Shown: positions 11,836 through 23,689, counted from the first letter of the stretch. The stretch is 64,000 nucleotides of DNA from Pyrus communis (GCF_963583255.1 NC_084803.1:16937428-17001427), one strand, 5' to 3'. Numbers and translations: made by a program. The notes: a model not told the origin generated them from the sequence alone.

Positions 11836-12689
11836 TTAGAAAATAATAATACAAATATTCAAAAATTTCCTAGCAAAAGAGAGATAAAAGAGCTTGTTGA
11901 CTCATAGATAGTAAGCCAAAGCAAGTAGAACTTAGATCATTAGAAATAGTTGAACAGTTAAAATTAGAAGTCCAAAAAAAATTCAATTAGTGCAAAGAGA
12001 GTTAAGTGAACAAGTAGATAAGTTGCATAATAAAAGAGATAAATTATTAGTTTTATTATTAATTTAATGACCGATTCTAGAACCAGCAGAAAATATATCC
12101 AAGCTTTGAAAGAAATTAGTAAGTTAGACAAAGAACCAGTAGGTTTAATAGATTTTTCAACATAAGTAGCCAGTAGCAATATTCCCATTAGGCAAAATAA
12201 TTTAATTAGTCAATTAGTTTTAAGTTTGGCTGAAAAATTAGATCAAGTTGAAAAACAAATAGCAGAAATAAACCAAGTTTTACATAACGCATCTTCATCA
12301 CTTCCACCATCTTTGCTAGATAAATTAGAAAATTTAACTTTAAGTGCAAATAATAATATTAGAAGACCTAAGCTAAATCATTTTGATAATAGAAAATGGA
12401 ACTCTTTAGGGAAAAAGGAAAAGAAATAGTTAGAGTTGAAGATATTTATTCAAATGAAGAAGAAGCACAAGAATTTATTCGAAGAGGTTTTGAGAGAACA
12501 CAGAAAAATAAATATATATTTGTATCAATTAGGTTCATTTGAAAATAGAAGTAGAATTGTAAGTAGCATCAGTTAACATGAAGTTAGTTGTATCGATAAA
12601 GAAGTTACACTTAATTTAATTAGTAAGGAAGCAGTTATGCATTTGAGAAAATCACATTTCAGTCAGATTCATAAAGGAACAATATTAAT

Positions 12690-13499
12690 TGGAATAGTAG
12701 GATTAACCAAGTAAAAGTAGGCACAAAAGCATTAGTATACATACATGACGATAGATGGGATAATCATCAACAAACAGTAATAGCAACAGCTGAAGTAGAT
12801 TTCAGTTCAAACTTAGCAGTCATAGATTGTATTCCAAATTATGTTATGACAATTAATGAATTTGGTAAATATATTAAAGTAAGTATAAGAACAAAAAATT
12901 ATAATATGAAAGGAGAATATAAAAATTTATGTATTAGCTTAATGTATATTGGTAAAATGTCTGATAAATACAATCATAAGTTTAATTTAGAATTTCAAAA
13001 TTTAGTTCAAACATTTGGTAGTAAACATGTATATATGATAGAAGCAAAACCCGTAGATAATAGCTTTTTAGAAGGAACTCAGTGGACATTATCTAATTTA
13101 CAAGTAGCAAGAAATAGACAACTAGATAAAATACAAATATATGAAACTAGTACAGGTCAAGCACCAATTAGGTTTAGTAATTACAAGCAACTAGAAAAAA
13201 TAGAAAATGATGAAAGTGAAATCGAAAATGAGAGTATACATATGGCTTTTGATAATTTAGATATTAATTTAGTTGAGAAAAAATTTGATCATATTGTAGA
13301 TAAGCTTATAGAAAATATTGATCATTTAGATGAAGAAGAGTACTTAGAAAAATATAGGACATATGATTTAGAACTACATAGAATTTCAGATGAAGAGATG
13401 AAAAAATTAATTTTAGAAATGGGAATAGAGCATATTTTAGGATCAAAAGAATATAATAATTTATTAGAATTGAAAGAAGAATGTAATCCAGCAGAATAA
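12690..13499 (+). pseudogene. Pararetroviral movement-protein-like region (broken)
   Basis: The region encodes a stretch resembling the 30K-superfamily movement proteins of Caulimoviridae. The upstream part (about 12690-12845) and the open frame 12846-13499 are continuous in sense, but stops flank them on both sides. The C-terminal portion is acidic and Glu-rich. In intact viruses this protein enlarges plasmodesmata; here it is fossil sequence. It is described only, not restored. Confidence 0.6.
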
Positions 13500-13556
13500 A
13501 ATAGTACATCAGGAGTAGAAAACCGAGGACACGCAAGTAGAATTGATCAACAATTT

Positions 13557-14530
13557 TTGAGACCAACAAATGAACAATATAATGAAAAAGCAAAAATAGA
13601 TTACATAGAAGAAAGTATGATAAAACAACCTAGAAAGAATAGGATTCCCTATTTGAGAGGGTTAGAACAAATTAATAGAGCTAGAAATATAGTAAATTTA
13701 GATAATGTATATCCACAAGATTGGGAAAGAACGATTGAGAGATGAGAAAAGAGTTGCGTACATGCATCATCAAGCAGCTAAAACACATTTTAATATAGAT
13801 GGTTTTGTTACTTTGATTAAACAAGAATTTTTAGATCATAACAGGTTAGATGGCAGAAGTGAACAAGAACAAATAAGGGCAATTAGAAATTTAGAACAAT
13901 TACAAATTTGTGATTTACAGTATATAGCTGAGTATACAACAAATTTCTTTAAATATTTAGGAAGAACATGTAGAATTAGTGATATTAATTTATTAGATAC
14001 TTATATGACAAAAATAAAAGACCAATAGGAGAAAAGATTTAGAATAAATGACAAAAGCATCCACAGAAAAATGATATTGCAATAGGACCTAGAATTCAGT
14101 ATGTATATGACATACTTAGACAGGAGTGTACCAAATAAAAATTAAGAGGCAGATTAGGAAACAATTTTACATGAGCTGTAAAAATATAAATTTACCACAA
14201 CAGTATGGTTGTCATAAGAAGAATAAGCATAAGAAAACATACAAAATGAAATATAAATCATATAAATCATACAAACAACATAAAAATTTCAGTATAAGAC
14301 CTTCAAGAACATATAAGAAGAGAAAATATATTCCAAAACAATTTAGGAAAAGAAGTGGCAGACCTTGGATTATAAAATATAAAGCGCCAAAAGATAAGAG
14401 TAGTTATAAATGTTATTCATGTGGAGAGATTGGACATATTAGGCCTAAATGTCCAAAATTAGGTAAACAGTCGAGAGAAAAAATACATTTAATGGAGTTG
14501 TTTAAGTTAGAAGATGATGGAGATATATAG
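13557..14530 (+). pseudogene. Pararetroviral capsid-like region with zinc knuckle (broken)
   Basis: Three open pieces in different frames (13557-13745, 13705-14028 and 14126-14530) form a basic, capsid-like region. It ends in a CCHC zinc knuckle (Cys codons at 14411 and 14420, CX2CX4HX4C spacing, to about 14452) after a Lys/Arg-rich tract. Frame changes between the pieces and stops show that it is inactive. Confidence 0.65.
14411..14452 (+). other. CCHC zinc-knuckle motif
   Basis: The translated motif CYSCGEIGHIRPKC has exact CX2CX4HX4C spacing, typical of the nucleic-acid-binding knuckle of capsid/gag proteins. Confidence 0.8.
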
Positions 14531-14646
14531 TCAATATACAGTTTAGATGATTTAAGTGATAATGAGAGTATTTATAGAGAGTATTAACGTGATAGATTCA
14601 GATTTCGAAGATTCAAGTAGCACAAATAGTGATTTAGAAGAGTATA

Positions 14647-15280
14647 TGTAACATCCCATATCGCCCAGGGGAGTGGATCATATAAGCCTTATATGTATAT
14701 TCTCATCTTTACCTAGCACAAGACCTTTTGAGAACTCATTGGCTTCAGGTTCCATCGAAACTTCGAAGTTAAGTGAGTTCGGGCGAGAGCATTCCTAGGA
14801 TGGATGACCCACTAGGAAGTTCTCGCGTGAGTTCCCAAAAACAAAACCGTGAGGGCGTGGCTGGGTCCCAAAGCAGATAATATCATGCTACAGTGGAGTC
14901 GAGCCCGGGATGTGGTGGGGGCCTGGACCGGGATGTAACAATTTGGTATCATAGCCAATTCCTAAATGGATGTGTGCCAACAAGGACGTTGGGCCCCTAA
15001 GAGAGGTGGATTGTAACATCCCACATCGCCTAGGGGAATATATCTTATAAGCCTTATATGTATATTCTCATCTCTACCTAGCACAATGCCTTTTGGGAAC
15101 TCATTGGCTTCATGTTCCATCGGAACTCTGAAGTTAAGCGAGTTCAGGCGAGAGCATTCCTAGGATGGGTGACCCATTAGGAAGTTCTCACGTGAGTTCC
15201 TAAAAACAAAACCGTAACAATATCGTGCTACAGTGGAGTCGAGCCTGGAATATGGTGGGGGCCCGGACTGGGATGTGACA
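14647..15280 (+). mobile_element. Cassandra TRIM retrotransposon inside the pararetrovirus
   Basis: LTRs lie at 14647-14940 and 15012-15280; both start TGTAACATCC and end GATGTRACA. The 71-bp internal region begins with a primer-binding-site-like TTGGTATCATAGCC and ends with the purine tract GAGAGGTGGA. Each LTR contains a 5S-rRNA-like stretch (GAAGTTAAG, GGGCGAGAG or AGGCGAGAG, CTAGGATGG), the hallmark of Cassandra. Flanking 5-mers GTATA and TTATA differ at one base, compatible with an aged target duplication. It carries no coding capacity and would have depended on another element's enzymes. Confidence 0.9.
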
Positions 15281-15479
15281 TTATATGTGTGCATTTATAG
15301 AGGAACAACATGAAAAAGAATATAAATACATTAATTTAGGTTAGCCAGAAAAGTGTCATAAGTATAGTAAATTAGTTGCAAATAAATATTATAATACATA
15401 TTCAATATTGTGCGAAAAGTATTATAAAAATAAGTTATTAGAAATTAATTCAGCATAATCACAAGAAAATACTGAAATA

Positions 15480-15840
15480 TTAGGAAATATTGTTTATGGT
15501 ATAGAAAAGCCAAAAAATAGTTCCTTAATTACCATAAATTGTGAAATAGAATTAGCAAAAGAACATAAGATACAAACAACAGCTATGATAGATACAGGGA
15601 GTACAAAGAGTGTCATAAGAGAAGAATTAATATCAGAAAAATATAGACAAAAATTAGCAAAACCAGTAAGAATAACACAATTTGATGAGAAACCAATTTA
15701 CTTAACACATTGCATTAACAATGAGTCTATTAAAGTAGAAAAACAATAATTTAATTTACCATTAACATTTGTTTCACCAGTAGGATCATACCCATTCATT
15801 TTAGGTTTAAATTTTTTGAAAAGTTTACAAGGTTTTTTTA
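15480..15840 (+). pseudogene. Pararetroviral aspartic-protease region (broken)
   Basis: An Asp-Thr-Gly active-site motif is encoded at 15591-15599 in a typical hydrophobic context, with a downstream ILGLNFL-like segment near 15800. At least one in-frame stop (TAA at about 15748) interrupts it. In retroelements this enzyme cleaves the polyprotein. Confidence 0.7.
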
Positions 15841-16019
15841 TTTATGAATCCTAACATAACATTTTTCAAAAGAGATATTACAATAACTGATCAAAATAAT
15901 ACTGTAGAAGCATACAAAAGTATAAGTATAGAAGAATCTAGCAGTCAAGATAATTATTATTTGGAAAACTCAAAAGAAAATGATGAGCATAATTACATAG
16001 AAGGGTTCGATGAATAAAT

Positions 16020-16790
16020 ATTTGAACATGAATATCCGATTTTAGAAGAAGGAACCCGTATAGAAATATTACAGTTAGATAGACCAAAGAGTTTAGAAGA
16101 ATTGTTACAATTAGCAGAACAAACTAGGATTATAGGAGAAGACCCACAATTACATTGGAATAAAAATAAAATATTTACAAAATTAAATATAATTAACCCA
16201 GATTTAACCATAAAAACAACTGATATGTCTTTTAGTTTATTAGATAAACAAGAGTTTAAGCACCAGATAAAAGGGTTGTTAAATTTAAAAGTAATTACAC
16301 CCTCTAAGTCTAGACATAGATCAGCAGCATTTATAGTGAGAAAACATTCAGAGCTTAAGAAAGGTAAGGCTATAATAGTTTATAATTACAAGAGATTAAA
16401 TGATAATACATATGAAGATAGCTATAACTTACCAATTAAGGATAAACTTATAAATAAAATTCAAGAGAGTAAATATTTTAGCAAATTTAATTGTAAATTA
16501 AGATTTTGGCAAATACAATTAGCAAAAGAATCAATTGAGTGAACAACTTTTACTTGTCCAAAAAGACATTTTGAGTGGCTTGTTATACCATTTGGACTTA
16601 AAAATGCTCCATCAATCTTTCAAAGAAAGATGGACCAAATTTTGTAGAGTTTATATAGATGATATTTTAGTACATAGTAAAACTAGAAATGAACATACAA
16701 AGCATTTAGAGATAGTTTTACAATAATTTATCGAAAATGGAGTTATAATTAGCAAAAATAAAATAGCATTAGAAAAGTAAGATATAGAAT
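16020..16790 (+). pseudogene. Pararetroviral reverse-transcriptase region (broken)
   Basis: The open piece 16102-16542 and an adjoining piece 16535-16726 in another frame carry RT features: an FSKFNCK stretch, a PFGLKNAPSIFQ stretch and the catalytic YIDD box near 16652-16663. A TGA at 16540-16542 falls inside the conserved core and the YIDD box is in a different frame from the upstream half, so the domain has both a nonsense change and a frame change. Confidence 0.85.
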
Positions 16791-16798
16791 TTCTAGGA

Positions 16799-17430
16799 AT
16801 GTATATCAAGTCAGGTACAATACAATTACAAGATCATATAGCTAAAAAGGTCTTAGAATTTCCAGATAAGTTAGAAGACAAAAAACAGTTACAAACATTT
16901 TTAGGATTGTTAAATTATGCAATAAATTTTATCCCTGATTTAGGAAGAAAACTAGAGTATTACACAGTAAAACTAGCAAAACTGGACAAAAATATTTTAA
17001 TAGTGAAGATATTAAATTAGTTAAAAATATAAAGGAAGAAATTACTAAATTTAAGCCATTAACATTACCATTATATGATAGTTACAAAATAGTTGAAACA
17101 TATGTTTCATCATTAGGATGGGTATGTATATTTTATCAGAAAAAGCATAAGAAGTCTTCAAAGTCTGACGAACAAGTTTGTACATATTCATTAGGAAAAT
17201 TTAGTAATGTATAGTCAAGATTACCGTTAACGGATTTAGGAATATTAGGAATAATTAATTCACTTGAAGCATTTTCTTTATTTTTACATAATGAAATATT
17301 TACGATTAGAACTGATTGTCAAAATATAGTTTCTCATTATAACAAAAACACATGCGAATAAACAAGCAGCCTGAAGATGAGTTAATTTTGTTGATTCAAT
17401 CATAGTAAATGGTTTTAAACCAATGGTTTA
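16799..17430 (+). pseudogene. RT-connection and RNase H remnants
   Basis: The open piece 16799-17020 encodes the TFLGLLNYAINFIPDL region that follows the RT palm. Further pieces to about 17430 resemble an RNase H domain, with stops. This completes the MP-CP-PR-RT-RH order. Confidence 0.65.
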
Positions 17431-17456
17431 GTAGCCCTCCAGATTAATACGTACAT

Positions 17457-17789
17457 ATGCATAAGGAGAAAACTAGGCATATAGCCATGATTAATGAAGA
17501 GTCCTTTAAATTATCCCCTATCTCTTCACATAGGACTCCTTCATACAAAAGTATTCTAAAATTTCGAGGGATCCAAATGTTTGCCTTAGATGAGTTTGAA
17601 GATTTCAGGTATGATATGATATTAATAGCAGAAGAAGAAGAAATGCATATTTATAGCAAGTTAAAAGTCCATCATCAGCCATACTGGAAACCTCAAAATT
17701 TCAAAGGAGAAATAGAAGATATATATTACAAGGTGAAAGAAGATAGAGAAAGAGATGCAGAGCTAGTAGAAGGTGATAAACAGTACTGA
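17457..17789 (+). pseudogene. Terminal reading frame of the pararetrovirus
   Basis: A 110-codon open frame follows the RNase H remains. It is acidic and rich in Glu/Lys, and I do not recognise a domain. By position it belongs to the 3' end of the viral genome. Confidence 0.4.
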
Positions 17790-18299
17790 AATAATTTGAC
17801 AGAAGAAGAGCTGCATAACATCGACAACATGATGAAAGCATATACAGCTAGCACCAAATTAGCATAAGTTGAATAGCATCATGTAAAATAATGTATTTCC
17901 AGACAGAAATGTTAACATCATTGTGGACCCCACTGTAATAATAAAATAATGGCATACGAGTAAATAAAGAAAAGAGTTTTATCCATTATGGACTTTTCAT
18001 CCACAAAATGTTATTTTGATTAAGAATGAATAGTGTCAAGCCATTTTCGTTAAAACTCCCTTTAAAAATTGGATGGCTCCTACCACCAAGTAATATTATA
18101 GGATTTTGAAAAACAAATGACTGAGAAGGTAAAGCAAGAAGGTCAACGTGAGAGGGCTGTTAACATCACCCTTATCTAATTCTCAGAATCATAGTCAAAA
18201 TGTTAAAATTATTAAAGTAAAAAAATAAACAACGTATAATGTTGGATTTTTCTTTTTGTCAAACAAAAAAGTTTTTTATAATTAAATAATAGCATATGG

Positions 18300-18425
18300 G
18301 CACACACAAAGTGTGTGAGAATTTTTTTTTTTCAATTAGAGATATGTTAGGATTACATGTAGGTGAGGCTTTGAAAAAAAAAAGTAAAATTTGGTTGTGT
18401 GAAATTACATTTCTGCCCCATTTTC
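18300..18425 (+). repeat. Dispersed repeat beginning CACACACAAAGTGTGTG
   Basis: The palindromic start and a downstream AATTTGGTTGTGTGAAATTACAT segment recur in the opposite orientation at about 54905-55025. Two copies in one window show a dispersed family. No coding or TIR structure allows a class to be assigned. Confidence 0.5.
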
Positions 18426-18570
18426 TTATTCATTTTCTGTTTTGATTAGAGGGTTAAACTGGTAATTTCATAGGGTTTTGGTTGACAATGAGTGTTTTAT
18501 TAATTAGTAGAGAAGAGAAAAACACAAACATTTACATAAGTTGCTAGAGTATTCAAAAGATGAATACAAT

Positions 18571-18733
18571 CACTATTTAGTACTACGATTTAGTGGTATT
18601 CATTTTCACTTGTAAGTGAGAGGTCTTAAGTTCGATTATTGTCAAAGGTGAATTTGAACCATATTATTGCTAGCCCATTGTAAGGCTAAACCCACCCACT
18701 CCTTTTAGTGTAAATAATATCGTTTTAAAAAAA
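18571..18733 (+). mobile_element. tRNA-derived SINE with perfect target duplication
   Basis: The element is bracketed by an 11-bp repeat, ATGAATACAAT, at 18560-18570 and 18734-18744. It has the family order TTTAGTACTACG, CACTTGTAAGTGAGAGG, a TTCGATT B-box core and a poly-A end. This is a short retroposon of the Au/Rosaceae SINE type; the family name is inference. Confidence 0.75.
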
Positions 18734-18744
18734 ATGAATACAAT

Positions 18745-19470
18745 AAAACTTCTTTAAAGTAAAATTCTATAAAAGAATAAACTCCATATTATAAAAAGGT
18801 ATAATTTTTCTTGGTCTCATCTTAAAGAAACACACCACCACATATTAATAATTGCCAATAGTACGAAAAAATACCTCACAAAAAAAAAAAAATCAAATGA
18901 ACTAAAATATTTTTCTAAAGTTGTTTGGGATAATACTTTAGTTTTTAAAGTTGATGGTACGTCTTTGAACTTGCGGGTACGTAATTCTTCGTCAATATTG
19001 ACACCTTCTTGTTGAAACCAAAATGTTTATAACTTCTCAAGCATATTTACAACTTATTGGCATGGAACTTTTGGTACTTTCATAATGTCATCCTCAAGAA
19101 TCTTATTTATGAAATACAACATTCATTAAGGATTAAATAACATCAATAAAAATTTTGTTTAACTATGCCTCTATTAAGTAATAATCTCTTTAAAGTCACA
19201 AAATAATTTGGTTCCAATTTTATTACTTTAAAGAGATTTTACTATATGTTTCAGTTGGATTTGAAAATCCCATTAGCGAAAAGCTCATGGTCAATGATAC
19301 GATTAACCTGCATTAAGACTTAATTAACTTGGAAGTAATTTCTAAGAACTAGTTGCACTTGAATTTGGACTTTTTTTGGGACAAAAAGATTCAATCGCTT
19401 GAACTTGATAAACACAATTTCATGAGACTTTTTCCAACCTTCACATTGGATGGGACAATAGTGGTAGGTA
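18745..19470. other. AT-rich interval with MITE-like inverted segments
   Basis: Segments around CTCTTTAAAGT near 19187 and ACTTTAAAGAGATTTTACTAT near 19225 are inverted copies. They resemble ends of a common plant MITE, and a related CTTCTTTAAAGTAAAATTC lies at about 18750. Limits and target duplication could not be fixed. No gene is seen. Confidence 0.35.
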
Positions 19471-19484
19471 AGGTCTAACTCAAT

Positions 19485-20333
19485 GGGTCCGGATCCTCTT
19501 TGCGATGATCACAAAGATCTATGAATTATATCCGTTCATTGTACATCGTGCGGTTAGAAATTATTTTAAATATTTGTATTTAAATACAAACAGTACCTAA
19601 CAAAAACTAATCGCACCATGTATGATGAATGGACACGTTTTACGGATCCCTAGTGTCACATCCCGGCCCAGGGTGGATCACTTCCCGGGCCCACTCCACC
19701 ACCGTAGCACGATATTGTTCGCTTTGGGCTTACCATTCCTTCACGGTTTTGTTTTTGGGAACTCACGAGCAACTTCCCAGCGGGTCACCCATCATGGGAT
19801 TGTTTTAGCCCCCTTCTCGCTTAACTTCGGAGTTCCGATGGAATCCGAAGCCAGTGAGTTCCCAAAAGGCCTCGTGCTAGGTAGATATGGGAATATATAT
19901 ATAAGGATCACTCCCCTGGGCGATGTGGGATATCACAATCCACCCCCCTTAGGGGCCTGACGTCCTCGTCGGCACACATACGACTAGGGTTAGGCTCTGA
20001 TACCAATTGTCGCATCCCGGCCCGGGGCGAATCACTTCCCGGGCCCGCTCTACTACCGTAGCACAATATTGTCCGCTTTGGGCTTACCATTCCCTCACGG
20101 TTTTGTTTTTGGGAACTCACGAGCAACTTCCCAGTGGGTCACCCATCATGAGATTGCTCTAGCCCCCTTCTCGCTTAACTTCGGAGTTCCGATGGAATCC
20201 GAAGCCAGTGAGTTCCCAAAAGGCCTCGTGCTAGGTAGATATGGGAATATACATATAAGGATCACTCCTCTGGGCGATGTGGGATGTCACACCTAGGATC
20301 CTCACTAAAAGGATCTGGAGAGGATCCTGTTGG
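19485..20333. mobile_element. MULE-type MITE (GGATCCTCT family), split by a Cassandra element
   Basis: The two halves (19485-19653 and 20292-20333) carry GGATCCTCT ends in inverted orientation, and an inner part (CGTGCGGTTAG against CTAATCGCACCATG) is also inverted. A perfect 9-bp repeat, TAACTCAAT, lies at 19476-19484 and 20334-20342. Nine-base duplications suggest a Mutator-type MITE. The outermost few bases of the ends match poorly. Confidence 0.65.
19654..20291 (-). mobile_element. Cassandra TRIM retrotransposon (complete, minus)
   Basis: LTRs at 19654-19937 and 20008-20291 flank a 70-bp internal region. On the minus strand the primer-binding site TGGTATCAGAGCC lies at 20004-19992 and the purine tract AAGGGGGGTGGAT at 19950-19938. 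The 5S-like motifs are present in each LTR in reverse (CGCTTAACTTCGGAGTTCC). A perfect 5-bp target duplication, CCTAG, lies at 19649-19653 and 20292-20296. It is the best-preserved copy in the window. Confidence 0.95.
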
Positions 20334-20342
20334 TAACTCAAT

Positions 20343-20840
20343 ATGCTTAGAAATATCTTACAAGTTGAATGAATTGATAATTATTATTTTAATTATTACT
20401 CATTTATATTCACCACAATTTGACCAACATGTACTTGAATTAATTATTTGATGAAAAAATTAGGAGGTTTTCATCCTATTTTTCCTACTTTATTGATTAA
20501 AACCTTATTATTTTTCAAATTTTTATCAAGATCTTTAGGTTTTAATAAACACCATTAATTATTTCAATAATAAAATATATTTATTTATAAATATATTCAT
20601 TTAGTGTTAGAAAAGTTACATTTGGTATATTTATATTTATGGTTAAATTTTTTATTATATATTTTTATTTTAGTTTGTACCCATTTTTAATTTGCAACCC
20701 TTTTTTTAATTGTACCAATTTTCTTTTCAGTTTTAATTTGTACCCATATATTAATTCCTTTTTGTGCTCATATTTTTTAAAACTTTTATTTGCATTTGTA
20801 CCCATATTTTTTTAATTTATATGTACCCTTTTTTAATTTT
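20343..20840. other. AT-rich interval with TGTACCC motifs
   Basis: The stretch is very AT-rich with recurring TTTGTACCCAT words and no gene. Similar words occur near 54300-54640. Confidence 0.35.
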
Positions 20841-23374
20841 TGTGACGACCCATCCCTAATTTTTCATGTAATTTCTTCCCGAGGGTGTAAATTGACATTT
20901 ATGCCCTTGTTGGCAGAGTGACGTCGAAATGGTTATTCGACTTTAAATTATTTTTCTCCTTATCTTAATTAAATAGTACTTGTTGTTACGAACGCATGAG
21001 TGCGACTTGGACCCGAATTGGATCTGTAACGAAAAAGTTACGCACAGTTAAAGTACGTTAACATCGGGTAGATTTGTACATGCGTGTGTGCTAATTTATT
21101 TAGTGTTGGAAACACTGTTTTTGATGAGGGGATAGATTTTCTGAGTACTTTTTACAATGCCAAATCTGAAAACCTTATCACTTTTCCCTTTAAAAATGGG
21201 ATTCGTGTCCTTTTTCTTCACACATTCACCAATCACAATCCCTAAAACCCTCACATTCACTTGTTTTTTTTCCCTAAATCCCTCCTCACCAATCGAACTC
21301 AACCTCACTCTCACTCAACTAATCAGAAACACTGTCTCTTACTTATCTTCCCCAATCAGAACACACTCGTTCTCTCTCTCACCGAACTTCTCTTTTCTCT
21401 GCAACAACAAAAATCCTAGATCGGACCTAAAACTACCACCATCGGGTTCCTCTCGAGTTCACAAACCCAACCGTACTAGCCGATGGTGAAATGACCGAGT
21501 TTTGATCCGTCAACTCGATGGGTTTTACTCCGATGAGTTTCAGACTGAGTTACAAAGTTTTAGGACGTGGGGAAGCTTCTACACAACTCCCTAGGGTCCC
21601 TAGACTAAGTTTGGAGTCGAGTTGACGTCGAAACAAGCAAGTTCGAGGAGTCAAAGTTTAGGCCAAACCTTTAGAGGATTTTTCAAGCCATTTCCCGTCC
21701 ATTTTTGGACTTTTGGAAGGTAAAATCTTGTTCTCCTCATGATCTTCAATTCCATATAAATTTCGTTAGAAATGGTTGAGAAATGAGCAAGTTATGCGAT
21801 TTTGAAAATTTTCCCAAAAAGCAGTGAAAATTTCCATAAACCGGTGAACCAGACGGTGGCGGCGAACGATGAGGCTCACCAGAGAAGATGAAGAATATTC
21901 CGTCAAAGTTGACGGAATATTCTAATGGCGTCAGGTAACACCGTTACTATTTAACGGAATATTCCTAACGTCCGTCAGTCTTTACCAAGCGCGTGCCTAC
22001 GTGTGGTCGCGCATGTGGCCGTGGGCTAAGTGGCGTGTAAGGGCTCGTTCGGCCACTTGCCAACGAGTGGTTGACACGTACAGGTCCGTGACATCGAGTA
22101 AAGTGTTTCCGTATATTTAAACCTTCTGTTTGAGTAAACTGTGGGGGATTTTTCCTAGCTTTTTCTATATGTCTTTATTAGCTAATTATTAATAGTTGTT
22201 TCGCATATAGGGTAAACTTACCCTCAGGACGTACGAGGACAAGAGAGGCTAGAGGGCTACGATCCATCGACGTATCAGTGATGGGCATTTGTTTTTGTAT
22301 ATATTATAAACTTTATAGTTTCCACAAATGCTTTTGAATTGATTTATGCATATCATGCCATGATTACATAATGTTATAAGAAAAGTTGCACTATTGTGAA
22401 ATGCCAAAATAATCTTACGGGATGTGTAGGTAAGTTTATTGTTAGGTAAGGTTATTATGTTAACTGGAATTATTGAATTGTTATGGCATGCTTATATTTA
22501 TATAGTCTGCTTATCATTGCTGCACCCCGGTATTAGTGCTCGCCTCGGGCCAAGACCAGTCTTTCACGTGTATGTTCACCTCCACACCGCATGCTCGCCT
22601 TGGGTCCAAGTAGGTGCTAGTCCTGTTATACAAGTTGCATTAGGCAACTCCGACTTGTAGGTGACCACGATTAACACCAGTCTTCACGTGATTGTAGCAC
22701 TAGAGCGTATATTGTGATTACACCCAATCCTATCGTACAGGTCGCATTAGGCGACTCCAACTCGTGTGCTAACATAGATTGATAAGCATCAGGGCCAGTC
22801 GTACAAGTCGCACTAGGCGACTCTGACTTGTGTGCTAGTATAAATTAATTGAACACCTGATTTTATTTATATTACTGTTGAGATGTTGTGATGTGGTATA
22901 CTACTTGATTTATAGTTGATTTGCATTGATTTCATGCCTATACGTAGTATGATTTTCTGGAAACTATACAGTTTTTACGGCGAATGGTTAGTATATTCTA
23001 AAAATAAAGGGATTTTATAAACTTCTGTTTTTGCCCACTCACCCTTCTGTTTTTCGCCCCTCCAAGTCTTAGATAGCTGAATTACTCTGTGGCGTACGAG
23101 GATTAGCCGGTGATTCTAACATATCCCTGTTTAAATGTAGGAACTATTCCCGTTGTGTATTAAGTACTTAACTAGTTTCGACTGCACTATTTATCATCTA
23201 TGCTCTGAATATTTGTATGCTATGGGTTCTATCCACTACTGTTCACTCACTTTATTAGTTTAAATAAGTTCTATTTCGGTTTTAATTCATTCACATTTTT
23301 ACATCACTCACACTTTTGGTCATGTCACCTTCGGGTGACGGCCAACATGCCTCGACTCCGGTCGGGGTGTGTCA
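20841..23374 (+). mobile_element. Solo LTR (about 2.5 kb) of a retrotransposon
   Basis: It begins TGTGACGACCCATCCC and ends GGGGTGTGTCA (TG...CA), flanked by the 5-bp repeat ATTTT at 20836-20840 and 23375-23379. There is no internal domain and no second LTR, so it fits recombination between two LTRs. Around 21160-21490 a leader-like block rich in CCTCACATTCAC could be the promoter/R region. At about 22620-22850 a motif of the form GTCGCATTAGGCGAC repeats three times. Related sequence occurs at 41831-42655 and, inverted, at 62345-62605. The superfamily (gypsy suspected) cannot be told without internal sequence. Confidence 0.8.
22600..22855 (+). repeat. Three diverged repeats with the palindrome GTCGCATTAGGCGAC inside the solo LTR
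   Basis: Near 22630, 22740 and 22805 the sequence gives variants of ACAAGTYGCAYTAGGCRACTC followed by an inverted-like ACTTGT. Each copy can fold into a small hairpin. They lie in the transcribed-looking half of the LTR. Confidence 0.6.
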
Positions 23375-23689
23375 ATTTTGCTAAATGTATTATTGTTTAA
23401 AAATGTTAATAATTATGTGGGTGCATTATTTTTTTTGCTATATTTTTTTGTGAAGAACAATATTACTCTAAAATTGATTTTTAAGTATTTATTATATTTT
23501 AAAAATATTATTTGAATTTTTTTAAATTTCATAATTTTTGGAACATTAAATACATAAATGCATGAGTTAAATCTCTTAAATGATACTAAGGACCGTGATC
23601 AAAATATTTAAACAAACAAGGTTTCAGTGTAACAACTAGGTTGATTAGGGACCGGAACCAAAATGACCCTTATTTAATTTATCTTAATA

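Larger units (their letters stand above)
10300..17900 (+). mobile_element. Decayed endogenous pararetrovirus (Caulimoviridae type)
   Basis: An extremely A-rich block carries, in order, a TATA box, a poly(A) signal, a tRNA-Met-type primer-binding site, upstream reading frames, a movement-protein-like region, a capsid-like region with a zinc knuckle, an aspartic protease, a reverse transcriptase and RNase H remains. Movement-protein homology together with the pararetroviral leader points to Caulimoviridae rather than to an LTR retrotransposon, and no LTRs were found. Numerous stops and frame changes break every domain, so this is an inactive fossil. A Cassandra TRIM (14647-15280) interrupts it between capsid and protease. 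The outer limits are approximate; the genus (florendovirus-like or petuvirus-like) is not decided. Confidence 0.8.

Noticed and set aside
14740..14870. 5S rRNA gene
   Set aside because: The 5S-like sequence lies inside TG...CA-bounded LTRs with a primer-binding site and purine tract. It is Cassandra's LTR, not a 5S gene; the same applies at 19.7-20.2 and 61.7-62.9 kb.
21157..21489. 110-codon gene
   Set aside because: It falls inside the solo LTR's leader-like region and has no recognisable domain.
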